64,000 nucleotides of DNA from Lewinellaceae bacterium. GTDB taxonomy: Bacteria > Bacteroidota > Bacteroidia > Chitinophagales > Saprospiraceae. Made by a program: the position numbers and the translations under genes. The first letter of the stretch is position 1. Every line of letters begins with the position of its first letter. The notes under the pieces were generated by a model. That model did no database searches. It was not told where the DNA came from and saw only the letters and a program-made list of their open reading frames with translations. Shown piece by piece: positions 35,102 through 43,632 of this stretch. The stretch lies in contig JADJFA010000013.1 in NCBI GenBank assembly GCA_016708875.1, positions 1 through 64,000 on the forward strand, given 5' to 3'.

Positions 35102-35743
35102 TCACCCTTGCGCATATACCACCCATTTTTCGTCAAAAAACGCCTCGCGAAAAAAGTTTCGGATTGGATAAACTTCTGTGTATTCCTTTCCTTTTCCAGG
35201 TAGGTCGCGGATTTCAGTTTTTAAATCGCCACCTTTTAATGCCAGAATGCCATTTGGCAATAAATGAACATGTTTTTTCTTCAAAAATTTTTGACTCCAG
35301 ACGAGCAACTTGTCAAGGCTCGCGACACCTCTGGAAAGGACGAAATCGAACTGGCCGTTCATCTTTATTTCCTCAGCGCGGCCATGTATGGCCGTCACGT
35401 TTTCGAGCCCAAGTGCCTGGGCTACCTCCTGCACCACGCGGATTTTCTTGCCGGTTCCGTCCACCAAAACGAACTGGGATTCGGGGAAAAGAATTGCGAG
35501 CGGGATGCCAGGGAATCCTCCCCCAGTGCCGAGATCGAGCAACGATGAGCCAGGTTCAAATTGGATCACTTTTGCAATGGCCAGTGAATGAAGAACATGT
35601 CGTTCTTCCAGGTTCTCGATGTCTTGCCGGGAAATGACATTGATTTTCTCGTTCCACTCGCGGTAAAGCGGCTCAAGTTGGTCAAATTGAGCAAGTTGTC
35701 CAGGATTGAGATCAGGGAAATATTTTGCGATGAGTGCTGTCAT
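35102..35743 (-). CDS. rsmG: 16S rRNA (guanine-N7) methyltransferase RsmG
   Basis: A 213-residue enzyme with SAM-binding motif LLDLGTGGGFPGIPLAILFP, the acidic loop FVLVDGTGKKIRVV and the catalytic-site segment SRGVASLDKLLVW. RsmG methylates G527 of 16S rRNA; loss gives low-level streptomycin resistance in other bacteria. Length and motifs are complete. Its start overlaps the stop of the preceding repeat protein by four bases, so both are read from one transcript. Confidence 0.95.
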   Translation of the reverse strand: MTALIAKYFPDLNPGQLAQFDQLEPLYREWNEKINVISRQDIENLEERHVLHSLAIAKVIQFEPGSSLLDLGTGGGFPGIPLAILFPESQFVLVDGTGKKIRVVQEVAQALGLENVTAIHGRAEEIKMNGQFDFVLSRGVASLDKLLVWSQKFLKKKHVHLLPNGILALKGGDLKTEIRDLPGKGKEYTEVYPIRNFFREAFFDEKWVVYAQG

Positions 35744-36987
35744 TCTGAGAGTTCTTCGAGCATTTTTTCCGCTTGGACACGGCGTTCAGGAATTTCGGTG
35801 TTCGATAAGGCACGTTCTACTGCGCGGCGGGCAATATCCTTTTCTGCGGGGTCTATGGCCGCCATTTTGACGTAAGCCAAAGCCATATACCAATATATTT
35901 CTTCCCCAAAACGGTCCAAATCCTCGATTTTAGCAATGCATTCTATGGTCAGTTCCGGCTTGTCCATTTGCAGCCCAACGATCGCCAGGTAGAAAAATGC
36001 GTCCGACTGGCATGTGCTGAGCGAGTCGGCCATCATGATTGCCAACCAGGTTGCGGCTTCACGCCATTCGCGCTTTTTATAATGTGCATCGGCTTCACTG
36101 AACGCAATCGTGCAAGCCTCAGGTCTGATCGGTGGTATACTATCATTGGCGTACCGCGCCGCCATGTCTTCCAGTATTCCAGCAGGTGGTTTGAAATTGT
36201 TGTCATAAACCTCAGCTGGTGATCTGTCGCGGAAAAACCAGGTGAAGGCAGCGTATCCTATGGTGAGCAGTACCAGAATGATAAATGCAGTGCGGATGGA
36301 TTTATTTTCGCTCGACTCAGGTATTTGGCTGGAATAAAGGCGGCGCTCCAAGGCTTCGCAGCCTGTCCAGGTTTGGTGGAAGTGTGCATCGGTAAGCGGC
36401 GTGACAACCCAGTCTGGTAGCGGTTTTTCCCATTCAGTACCACGCTCTTCCAATAGGTTTTTGTATCGTTCGATACTTGAAGTATACGGGCCAGGTTCTA
36501 TCGGGTGCGCTTCATTTTGTGGTGTAGCAAGCGCGTTGGCCAGACTGAGGATTTGCCTTTGATCGTCGACAGAAAGCTTAGTAAAAAGACGTTTTGCACC
36601 TATTTGTTGACGCATTTCTACCAAAGCAGGCTTGTCCGGCAATGTATTCAGAACCGGAATTTCCTCGTCTGAAGGAATTGGCGGTGGTGGCAACTCCTGA
36701 CCTTTATCACTCAACCAATCCCTGTATTGTGTCACCGCGAGGTTTTTCAGGAAAAGGTAAATGGGGGCGTCGTCAGGGTAGTTGCCTGCATGCGTGATCC
36801 GGGCCGTTTGAATCAATGCTACCCGAAAAAAAGTGTTCCCATCCGCATAACTGCCTCCTGCCGATTCCACAGCACGTGATACGGGAAGTCGAAACTCATT
36901 GTATAGCGCATCCACAACGCTTGCATCAGCGTCGCGAAGGCCTTTGAGATAAGTTTCGTTGGGGAAAGTTGCGATTGGGTGGTTCAT
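35740..36987 (-). CDS. Membrane protein with degenerate sigma-like N-terminus and TPR-like C-terminus
   Basis: A 415-residue protein. Residues about 18-170 resemble sigma-factor region 2 (VVDALYNEFRLPVSRAV, FFRVALIQTARI, NLAVTQYRDWL) and a weak region-4-like stretch (LSVDDQRQILSLANALA), but conserved aromatic and basic residues are lost. One membrane helix lies near 235-252 (AFIILVLLTIGYAAFTWFF). The C-terminal 150 residues form TPR-like helix pairs (EADAHYKKREWREAATWLAI, YWYMALAYVKMAAIDPAEKD). It could be a former sigma factor turned into a membrane scaffold. Overlap with rsmG (ATGA) couples the two. Confidence 0.6.
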   Translation of the reverse strand: MNHPIATFPNETYLKGLRDADASVVDALYNEFRLPVSRAVESAGGSYADGNTFFRVALIQTARITHAGNYPDDAPIYLFLKNLAVTQYRDWLSDKGQELPPPPIPSDEEIPVLNTLPDKPALVEMRQQIGAKRLFTKLSVDDQRQILSLANALATPQNEAHPIEPGPYTSSIERYKNLLEERGTEWEKPLPDWVVTPLTDAHFHQTWTGCEALERRLYSSQIPESSENKSIRTAFIILVLLTIGYAAFTWFFRDRSPAEVYDNNFKPPAGILEDMAARYANDSIPPIRPEACTIAFSEADAHYKKREWREAATWLAIMMADSLSTCQSDAFFYLAIVGLQMDKPELTIECIAKIEDLDRFGEEIYWYMALAYVKMAAIDPAEKDIARRAVERALSNTEIPERRVQAEKMLEELSE

Positions 36988-37041
36988 AGCGGGGGCAAAG
37001 GTCGGAAGGAACGGGGAATTGGCGGAGGTAATTCTTTATTA

Positions 37042-37072
37042 CCCGTCCTACGGCTTCAAGCCGTAGGACGGG
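37042..37072. repeat. 15-bp perfect palindrome, one-base centre
   Basis: CCCGTCCTACGGCTT and AAGCCGTAGGACGGG flank a single C, the same architecture as 18800-18830. It lies in the divergent gap between the repeat protein and the DUF2851 gene, so it is not a terminator of either. Confidence 0.6.
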
Positions 37073-37127
37073 GTTGCTTTCCGGAAGAAATTGTAGGCAT
37101 TATTTCGCAATATTCTCGTATTTTGCT

Positions 37128-37135
37128 TAACTTTG
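37128..37135 (+). promoter_or_regulatory. -7 box (TAACTTTG), far upstream of DUF2851
   Basis: TAACTTTG matches TAnnTTTG but leaves a leader of about 240 bases before the start codon. That leader contains the 25-bp dispersed repeat and a CTCGCC/GGCGAG hairpin. Confidence 0.35.
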
Positions 37136-37326
37136 ATAAGCCCTATTGTCATGCTGAGCGTAGCAAAGCATTTGCCTCATACAATGTCTATTAGTCCGTC
37201 GGCACAGATAATTTGCTGCGCTCTATATGACAATAGTGGAGGGCAAATCGAGTACTTTTTACAAACCCCAAACCGAAATCCCCAAAAATGATGTATCAAT
37301 ATCAATGACCAACCCTCCTTCGTCCC

Positions 37327-37351
37327 TTTACTCGCCTTAGCCTTTGGCGGC
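37327..37351 (+). repeat. 25-bp dispersed repeat, copy 2
   Basis: TTTACTCGCCTTAGCCTTTGG followed by CGGC; 23 of 25 bases match the minus-strand copy at 1572-1596. Confidence 0.5.
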
Positions 37352-37378
37352 GGCGAGGGACTATGGCGGGTAAAAAAA

Positions 37379-38659
37379 ATGAAAACTACCATGCAAGAAT
37401 CTTTCCTTCACTTCCTCTGGAGAAGCCGCCGCTTCGACGCAAAAAATTTGCATACCACACAGAATCAATCTATTGAAATTCAACAAGTTGGCGAGCAAAA
37501 TACCCACGCAGGCCCCGATTTTTTCAACGCCCGGCTCAGGATTGGCGACACCATTTGGGCGGGTAATGTCGAGATGCACCTCCGTAGTTCTGAATGGCTT
37601 GCCCACGGCCATAGCACCGACCCTGCTTATGACAATGTAGTGCTACATGTCGTACTTGAAGAAGATCAACCCATCCTTCGTGCGAATGGCGAACGCATCC
37701 CTTGTCTTGAATTGAAAACCCGGATTCCACCGAAACTTTTGGAAAACTACGAGCGGCTCGAACACGAACAGGCCTGGATCCCTTGTGAACATTTTTTCCG
37801 CCAAGTGCCTGATATTGTACGACTTAACTGGCTCGACCGCCTTATGATAGAGCGACTGGAATTGAAAACCACGGCCATCGCGGAAGTCTTGCAGGCCACA
37901 GAAAACCATTGGGAGGAAGCCTTTTACCGTTTGCTTGCACGGAATTTTGGCTTAAAAGTAAACGCTGACCCCTTTGAAGCATTGGCGCGTTCCTTGCCCC
38001 TGCTGACATTGGCAAAACACAAATCAAGTAATGTTCAGGTAGAAGCATTGCTTTTCGGGCAGGCTGGATTTTTGGAAGATAAACACAAGGACGAGTGGCC
38101 AAACGAACTTGCGCGGGAGTACCGACATCTTGCTCACAAATACGGTTTGAAACCCTTGCCAGTTAGTCAATGGAAATTCCTTCGGCTGCGCCCTGCCAGT
38201 TTCCCAACAGTTCGCCTGGCGCAGTTTGCTGCATTGGTACATCAGTCGGCTCATTTATTCTCTAAAATATTGGAAACCAAAAACTTGCGAGAACTCGAAA
38301 ATATGTTTGATCTGCGACCAAGCGCATATTGGCACAATCATTTTCAATTTGACAAGCCTTCGATAAAACGGGAAAAACCACTGGGTCGCGACTTTATTCA
38401 TCTAATCGTCATCAACACCATCATACCATTCCTGTTTCATTACGGGAAGAAAAAGGACTTGGATGAACCACAAAAACGTGCACTCTTGCTACTTGAAGAA
38501 CTCCCTCCTGAAGCAAATACAATTGTGGCTGGCTGGTCAAAGCTCGGTGTTCCTGCTCGGCATGCTTTCCAGACACAGGCACTGATCCAATTGAAAACGC
38601 GATATTGTGACCAGAAAAGGTGTTTGGAATGCGCGGTAGGGAACGCTATTTTGAAATGA
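37379..38659 (+). CDS. DUF2851 family protein
   Basis: A 426-residue protein with the DUF2851 pattern: ESFLHFLWRSRRFDAKNL at the start, GEQNTHAGPDFFNARLRIGD, WAGNVEMHLRSSEW, NVVLHVVLEED, and a C-terminal CDQKRCLECAVGN with three cysteines that could bind metal. The family is common in Bacteroidota, and its function is unknown. The N-terminal part resembles nuclease-like folds (GPDF...GNVEMH), but that is a guess. An ATG four codons downstream is an equally good start. It is followed by a 15-bp hairpin and then the galactanase gene. Confidence 0.9.
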   Translation: MKTTMQESFLHFLWRSRRFDAKNLHTTQNQSIEIQQVGEQNTHAGPDFFNARLRIGDTIWAGNVEMHLRSSEWLAHGHSTDPAYDNVVLHVVLEEDQPILRANGERIPCLELKTRIPPKLLENYERLEHEQAWIPCEHFFRQVPDIVRLNWLDRLMIERLELKTTAIAEVLQATENHWEEAFYRLLARNFGLKVNADPFEALARSLPLLTLAKHKSSNVQVEALLFGQAGFLEDKHKDEWPNELAREYRHLAHKYGLKPLPVSQWKFLRLRPASFPTVRLAQFAALVHQSAHLFSKILETKNLRELENMFDLRPSAYWHNHFQFDKPSIKREKPLGRDFIHLIVINTIIPFLFHYGKKKDLDEPQKRALLLLEELPPEANTIVAGWSKLGVPARHAFQTQALIQLKTRYCDQKRCLECAVGNAILK

Positions 38660-38668
38660 TTTTTGCCT

Positions 38669-38718
38669 CTAATTGCACGAATTAACACGAATAAATCGGT
38701 GAAAATTCGTGCAATTAG
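38669..38718. terminator. 15-bp perfect hairpin after DUF2851
   Basis: CTAATTGCACGAATT (38669-38683) pairs with AATTCGTGCAATTAG (38704-38718) around a 20-base loop. A short A-run follows but no T-tract, so it may be a repeat rather than a terminator. Confidence 0.45.
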
Positions 38719-38746
38719 TGGCTAAAAAATGCACAAACCATAAATT

Positions 38747-40162
38747 ATGATATCCAAATCTATCATCGCTTTTGCCCTTTATCTCAATGTTTTGGCTATT
38801 ATTGCTCAGTCATTTTACTTCGGCGCAGACCTCTCCTACGTCAATGAAATGGAGGACTGTGGAGTGGTTTACAAGGAACAAAGCCAGGTAAAAGATGTGT
38901 ACGAGATTTTTGCCGATCACAACTGCAATCTCGTGCGCTTGCGGCTCTGGCATACCCCTTCCTGGTACGACGCATTGAACTCAGGCCAGCGATATTCCAA
39001 TTATGCAGAAGTGCGCAAAAGCATCCTCAGGGCTAAAGCAGAGGGAATGAACGTGCTATTAGATTTTCACCTTTCCGACAATTGGGCCGACCCGAGCCAT
39101 CAGGTGGTTCCGGCTGCGTGGCTGGGTGTGGTTGATAATTTGCCCCGACTGAAAGACTCGGTTTACAACTACATTTCAAAAACCTTGCTCGACTTGAACA
39201 ATGAGGGCCTGATGCCTGAAATGGTTCAAATCGGCAATGAGACAAATAAGGGCATTTTGCTCTCCCCTTCGGTGGATGCCGCAGGATGGAGTTTGGATTG
39301 GAATCGAAACAGTCAACTATTCAATCGAGCCATCGAAGCAGTTCGCGATGTAGAGAATGCCACTGGAAAATCTGTTCAGGTTGCACTTCACATAGCAGGG
39401 CCTTCAAATGCAGGGTGGCTCATGGATGGCTTTTGGGCCAATGGCGTGACGGATTTTGATGTTATCGGGCTTTCCTATTACTGGGCCTGGCATAAGCCAA
39501 CCAGTATTGCAGATGTCGGAAATATCGTGAGCGAGCTTCGACAGGATTATCCGGGCAAAGAAGTGATGATTTTTGAAACGGGCTACCCCTGGACCCTACA
39601 GTGGAACGACAACGCTTCCAATATCATCAACGAAATTCACCCAAGCTATGCACCCGTCAGTCCACAAAATCAACGCAAATGGCTGATAGACATGACCCAG
39701 GAAGTAATTAATAAGGGTGGGAAAGGAGTTATTTATTGGGAGCCAGCCTGGCTTTCTTCGACTTGTTGGACGCAATGGGGCCAAGGTTCGCATCAGGAAC
39801 ATGCCACCTTCTTTGATTTTCAAAACAACCTGCTCTTAAGTGGAGGGATGGATTTCATGGCGCATTCTTATGAAAATCTGGTATCAGCGCAAGAGCCTGA
39901 CCAGATTGCCGGTTTTAAAGTTTGGCCAGATAGTGGCCAGCGAAGCTTGACAGTCCAGTTGGACGGAATTGCTTTGGCAAAAGACTTGCTGGTCAAATTA
40001 TTAAACAGAGATGGTGCGGTGGTAGCCTCGCAAAAATTTGAGCAAACGCTTGGTTCTGAATTGCAATTTCAGATACCTGTTTTGCCGGTTGGTCTTTATT
40101 ACTGTGTGTTGTATGAAGGGAATCTTTTCAAGGCTGCGCGTGGCGTGGCGCTGGGGAAATGA
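38747..40162 (+). CDS. GH53 endo-beta-1,4-galactanase
   Basis: A 471-residue exported enzyme. The GH53 catalytic domain covers about 22-350: FYFGADLSYVNEMEDCGVVY, NLVRLRLWHTPS, LLDFHLSDNWADP, the acid/base Glu165 in QIGNETN, and the nucleophile Glu277 in MIFETGYPW. The 112-residue spacing fits the family. The C-terminal 100 residues look like a T9SS-type sorting domain or beta-sandwich (RSLTVQLDGIALAK, LLVKLLNRDGAVVAS, LPVGLYYCVLYEGN). GH53 enzymes cut beta-1,4-galactan side chains of pectin. The gene converges on a susE-susD-susC cluster, and together they form a galactan utilisation locus. Confidence 0.93.
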   Translation: MISKSIIAFALYLNVLAIIAQSFYFGADLSYVNEMEDCGVVYKEQSQVKDVYEIFADHNCNLVRLRLWHTPSWYDALNSGQRYSNYAEVRKSILRAKAEGMNVLLDFHLSDNWADPSHQVVPAAWLGVVDNLPRLKDSVYNYISKTLLDLNNEGLMPEMVQIGNETNKGILLSPSVDAAGWSLDWNRNSQLFNRAIEAVRDVENATGKSVQVALHIAGPSNAGWLMDGFWANGVTDFDVIGLSYYWAWHKPTSIADVGNIVSELRQDYPGKEVMIFETGYPWTLQWNDNASNIINEIHPSYAPVSPQNQRKWLIDMTQEVINKGGKGVIYWEPAWLSSTCWTQWGQGSHQEHATFFDFQNNLLLSGGMDFMAHSYENLVSAQEPDQIAGFKVWPDSGQRSLTVQLDGIALAKDLLVKLLNRDGAVVASQKFEQTLGSELQFQIPVLPVGLYYCVLYEGNLFKAARGVALGK

Positions 40163-40185
40163 TTGGAAATACTTGAGCCAAAAGC

Positions 40186-40221
40186 AAAGGGCTGCCCCGA
40201 CAATCGAGGCAGCCCTTTTTT
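40186..40221. terminator. Bidirectional terminator between GH53 and susE-like genes
   Basis: AAAGGGCTGCC (40186-40196) pairs with GGCAGCCCTTT, followed by T6 on the plus strand. The complement also ends in a T-rich run, so it can serve both convergent genes. Confidence 0.8.
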
Positions 40222-40238
40222 AGGAATTAAGAACTCAA

Positions 40239-41282
40239 TTAGTTCCTTGTAATCTTGTACGTGTACACCGCTCCACTCAAATTGAGTTCGAGGGTGTAGT
40301 TTCCTGCTTCGGCAACATCAATATCGGCGCCTCCGTATTCGAGTTTTTTGTTGGCATCATTATCGCCCAAATTGAGGTCCCATGCGTTATTGGCGCGGAA
40401 CTTTATTTTGCCAACAATTAAATCAAGCGTGACTTTCAGCGTATTGGTCGCAGCATCATAAGTCATGTCCTGATCGCTGTCCCAGCCACCTGCGGTAGCC
40501 GAACCGATGACCCCCCAGTCTGTTTTTAAATTAGTGTGTGTCAATGCGTTCTTATCTACGTTCAGCTTGTATAGCCCGGCATCAGTGAGCGGAATATCAG
40601 CGCCCCCGTTTTCGAGAGAGCCATTATTATCGTTGTCGCCCCAGTTGACCGCCCATGTTGGGCCTTCCGTAAACTTGTATTTTGCGTCCGCAGTAGAGAC
40701 GTAAACATAACCCTCGTATTTGCCATCGCCCCTTGCAGAGTAAACAACCGTGGTGCTGTCGGCAGGATTCCAGCCTTGGTAACTGCCGGGCACATGCAAG
40801 AACGAGTAAATAATAATGATTGGGTAAGGTGTGATCTTGAGCGATATAGGCTGGGATACCAAAGTTGGTATTGATGCATCACTGCTAACTTTTGCTACCA
40901 CTCGGAACTCGATGTTGGCCTCTTCGCCACCCAACAAATCCTTTCCGATGATCAGCAATTCATTGATTTTTTCTTGGGTCACATTGCTCAGGCCGAGTCC
41001 GTTCACAGAGCCTACCGTAAGTGGGTCAGCGAAGTTGTTGCCTGCTTTGTCAAGTTGCAACGTGTAATTCACCCCTGCCTTGTAACCAAAATCAGCCGCT
41101 GACCAGTCAAAGGCCGTAAAAATGGCGCTTGCCGTGCTGTCTGTTAGGACGTAAGAAGTGCCTCCGGCGGGGCTGGTAATGCTTGGCGCTGCTCCTGGAG
41201 CAAATATGGGTTCTTTGTCTTTCTCGGTGCAGGCACCCAAGAAAAACATTGCAGCTAGTGCTAAAGAGAGTATTTTTTGCAT
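40239..41282 (-). CDS. SusE/SusF-like glycan-binding lipoprotein
   Basis: A 347-residue surface lipoprotein with lipobox FLGAC near residue 18. It has an N-terminal SusE-type immunoglobulin-like domain (about 30-150: SPAGGTSYVLTDSTASAIF) and two homologous binding modules, 157-252 and 253-347. Each module has a G-x-W or W-D-x-D-x-D-M start and a LGDND...GGADI end (WGDNDNNGSLENGGADIPLT; LGDNDANKKLEYGGADIDVA). SusE/SusF proteins hold glycan at the surface for uptake by SusCD. It is the third gene of susC-susD-susE. The two modules are closely related to those inserted in the neighbouring SusD. Confidence 0.87.
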   Translation of the reverse strand: MQKILSLALAAMFFLGACTEKDKEPIFAPGAAPSITSPAGGTSYVLTDSTASAIFTAFDWSAADFGYKAGVNYTLQLDKAGNNFADPLTVGSVNGLGLSNVTQEKINELLIIGKDLLGGEEANIEFRVVAKVSSDASIPTLVSQPISLKITPYPIIIIYSFLHVPGSYQGWNPADSTTVVYSARGDGKYEGYVYVSTADAKYKFTEGPTWAVNWGDNDNNGSLENGGADIPLTDAGLYKLNVDKNALTHTNLKTDWGVIGSATAGGWDSDQDMTYDAATNTLKVTLDLIVGKIKFRANNAWDLNLGDNDANKKLEYGGADIDVAEAGNYTLELNLSGAVYTYKITRN

Positions 41283-41297
41283 TGTTGTATTTTTTTG

Positions 41298-41366
41298 GGA
41301 TCTTGGATTTGTGTTAGAAGTGACACTTTTTTAAAAAGTGTCACTTCTAACACAAATCCAAGATCC
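41298..41366. repeat. 34-bp perfect palindrome between susD and susE
   Basis: GGATCTTGGATTTGTGTTAG with AAGTGACACTTTTT (41298-41331) is repeated exactly inverted at 41333-41366 around one base. On the transcript it makes a perfect hairpin of about 32 bp just after the susD stop and before susE. Lacking a T-tract, it more likely stabilises the upstream susCD RNA or lowers susE read-through than ends transcription. Confidence 0.75.
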
Positions 41367-41376
41367 AATTTTGAAA

Positions 41377-43575
41377 TTAATAACCGATGTTTTGGTCCAA
41401 ATTTGGATTCGCCCCACGGTCAGAAGCAGGAATTGGGAAAATATCGAAATGACTAGATGTTGAAACGCCATCTGGAACCCCGCCTTTCCAAGGCCATACG
41501 TAGTTGGATTGGCTGAATTGACCAAAACGAATCAAATCCGTACGACGGTGGCATTCCCAATAGAATTCTCGTGCACGCTCGTCAAGGATGAAAGGCAAAG
41601 TGAGTTCGCTGGAAGTAATGTTGCCCGAGGCGTCGCCATAAGCACGTTGGCGCACTACATTCACGTAGTCAACCGCAGTGTTCAGGTCGCCAGCGCCACC
41701 GCGCAGCACTGCTTCTGCATACATGAGGTAAGCATCTTCAACGCGGAACATCGGGAAATCATTATCCACAAAAGTCAGGTTAGAGCCTGGAGCGCCAGTA
41801 GAAGTTATGTTCTTGAACTTAGTGATGGCGTACCCATGGGTAAACTGTGAAATATCGGCAATGTCCAAAGATTGGCCATCGGTGTAGAACAGTGCGCGTC
41901 TGTCAAAAGAAGGACGCTCAATCGAATAGGTGTAGTCAGGCTTGTCCAGATACAGTTTGATGAGGTAAGTGCCATTGCTTGGAATGACAATGTTTCCACC
42001 ATCCTTTTCAAGCAGAGCATCAGCACCAGAGTCACCATAATTTAAGCCCCAGTCATTATTGGAACGGAATTTTACCTCGCCAGCAACCAGGCCGATCGTA
42101 ATGGTCCAAGCCCCTTCAGCTGCATCATAGCTCATATCTTGGTCGGAATTCCACATATCAGGAGTTGCCGAACCGATAAGACCCCAAGTGGTTTTGACAA
42201 GCGTATAAGTGAGGGCATTAAGGTCCACATTGAACTTGTAGAAACCGCCTTCTGACACCGACAGATTTGAACCACCAGGCTCGAGTGTGCCGTCGGCTCC
42301 ATTATCGCCGAGGTCACCACTGCCCCAGCTTGGGCCAAGTGTGATCTTGAACTCTTTTTGATCGTCCGGAATGTTGATGTAGCCCTCATAGGTGTTGTCG
42401 TTGGCAGCCGAAGCGATTTGGCTGGCAGACGCTGGATCCCAACCTTGATACCCACCTGGAACATAAAGCACAGGATAGGTAGTATTGCCCGGGTTGGCTG
42501 CTACAATAACACTTCCACCGCCAACTGCTGGGAATTTGCTCACAAAAGCACTGGTAGTGCGTGTGCCTGCCCAACCGCCATCAAGTCCAAAATCCGAAGC
42601 ACTCATGCTCCCACCCACCGCAGCGTGCACCATGAAGGTGGTACCGCCATAGGTCTGAGCGAATCTGCCGTCGTAAGCCACAGGGAAAATGATGCCATCT
42701 GCCGTGTGGTTATCGGCCAGGAAAAGGTGTTCGTAATCTGGGTCAAGGGTGAAACCTGCGCCAATTACTTTTTGACAATAGGTAGCGCATTCGCTGTACA
42801 GTTTACGACCCGTGTAAACCTCGGCGTTCAGGTAAAGTTTTGCCAGCAATATCCAGGCACAGGCTTGGTCTGCACGGGCATACTCGTTGGTGCGAGGTGC
42901 TGCAAGATCCGATTCAATGGCTTTCAACTCACTTTCAATGTAGCTGAACAACTGATCAGGGCTTGCTTGCGGAGGTAAGAACGCACCCACGGGGTCGTTT
43001 TCCGTCACCAACGGCGGCTTGCGAAACATGTCGAGTGCGTGCCAGTAACTCAAGGCGCGAAGGAATCGAGCTTCTGCACGATATTTGACGATATCAGATT
43101 TTAGCTCAGCGCTTACGCCTGGGCGACCGTCTACTTTATCGGCGGTTGTTTCCCGCAGGTATTCGTTGCAGAGCGAAACCTGATAGAAAATACGGTTGTA
43201 CATCGCCGTCACGAACTCGCTGCTTGCATCCCAGTCCTGTTGGTGGTAATCCTGAAGAGAACCGTCGTTCCAGGCGATTACCGCCTCGTCAGTGGTAAGT
43301 TCCTGCGCCAACCAATATTGGCGTCCGTAAGGCGAAAAGCCTTCGTCAAGACCAGAAATGTCAGAATTCCCGGCTGGGCCTTGTTGACCGCTCAGGGCAA
43401 GTCCGGCATAAATTTTGGCCAGCACTTGTTTGTACGCCTCAGGGCTGTCGAACACCACCGCAGAAGTGATCACGTCCTCGTCCAGCGGAGTGGTATCGAG
43501 GTCTTTGAAGCACGACACGGCGAGGAACATCAAGCCGGCAAAAAGTGCAATTGTTTTTAAAGACAAGATTTTCAT
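41377..43575 (-). CDS. SusD/RagB-family glycan-binding protein with inserted tandem SusE-like modules
   Basis: A 732-residue lipoprotein (lipobox FLAVSC near residue 22). The SusD frame is clear: LDEDVITSAVVFDSPEAYKQ, KYRAEARFLRALSYWHALDM near 165-185, WILLAKLYLNAEVYTG near 240, and the C-terminal RVEDAYLMYAEAVLRGG, LDERAREFYWECHRRTDLIR. Usual SusD proteins have about 450-600 residues. The excess comes from an insert at about 353-554 (41914-42519). It has two modules ending in GDNGADGTLEPGGSNLSVS and GDSGADALLEKDGGNIVIPS, homologous to the SusE-like lipoprotein encoded next. SusD is the lid of the SusC transporter; the insert would add glycan-binding modules to that lid. Confidence 0.92.
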   Translation of the reverse strand: MKILSLKTIALFAGLMFLAVSCFKDLDTTPLDEDVITSAVVFDSPEAYKQVLAKIYAGLALSGQQGPAGNSDISGLDEGFSPYGRQYWLAQELTTDEAVIAWNDGSLQDYHQQDWDASSEFVTAMYNRIFYQVSLCNEYLRETTADKVDGRPGVSAELKSDIVKYRAEARFLRALSYWHALDMFRKPPLVTENDPVGAFLPPQASPDQLFSYIESELKAIESDLAAPRTNEYARADQACAWILLAKLYLNAEVYTGRKLYSECATYCQKVIGAGFTLDPDYEHLFLADNHTADGIIFPVAYDGRFAQTYGGTTFMVHAAVGGSMSASDFGLDGGWAGTRTTSAFVSKFPAVGGGSVIVAANPGNTTYPVLYVPGGYQGWDPASASQIASAANDNTYEGYINIPDDQKEFKITLGPSWGSGDLGDNGADGTLEPGGSNLSVSEGGFYKFNVDLNALTYTLVKTTWGLIGSATPDMWNSDQDMSYDAAEGAWTITIGLVAGEVKFRSNNDWGLNYGDSGADALLEKDGGNIVIPSNGTYLIKLYLDKPDYTYSIERPSFDRRALFYTDGQSLDIADISQFTHGYAITKFKNITSTGAPGSNLTFVDNDFPMFRVEDAYLMYAEAVLRGGAGDLNTAVDYVNVVRQRAYGDASGNITSSELTLPFILDERAREFYWECHRRTDLIRFGQFSQSNYVWPWKGGVPDGVSTSSHFDIFPIPASDRGANPNLDQNIGY

Positions 43576-43632
43576 ATCTCGTTGAAAATTAGATTTTGAA
43601 TGAAAGGGACGTTATAGTCCAATGTCAGAAGT

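Noticed and set aside
42358..42978. 206-codon plus-strand open frame
   Set aside because: Antisense to SusD; explained by its codon use.
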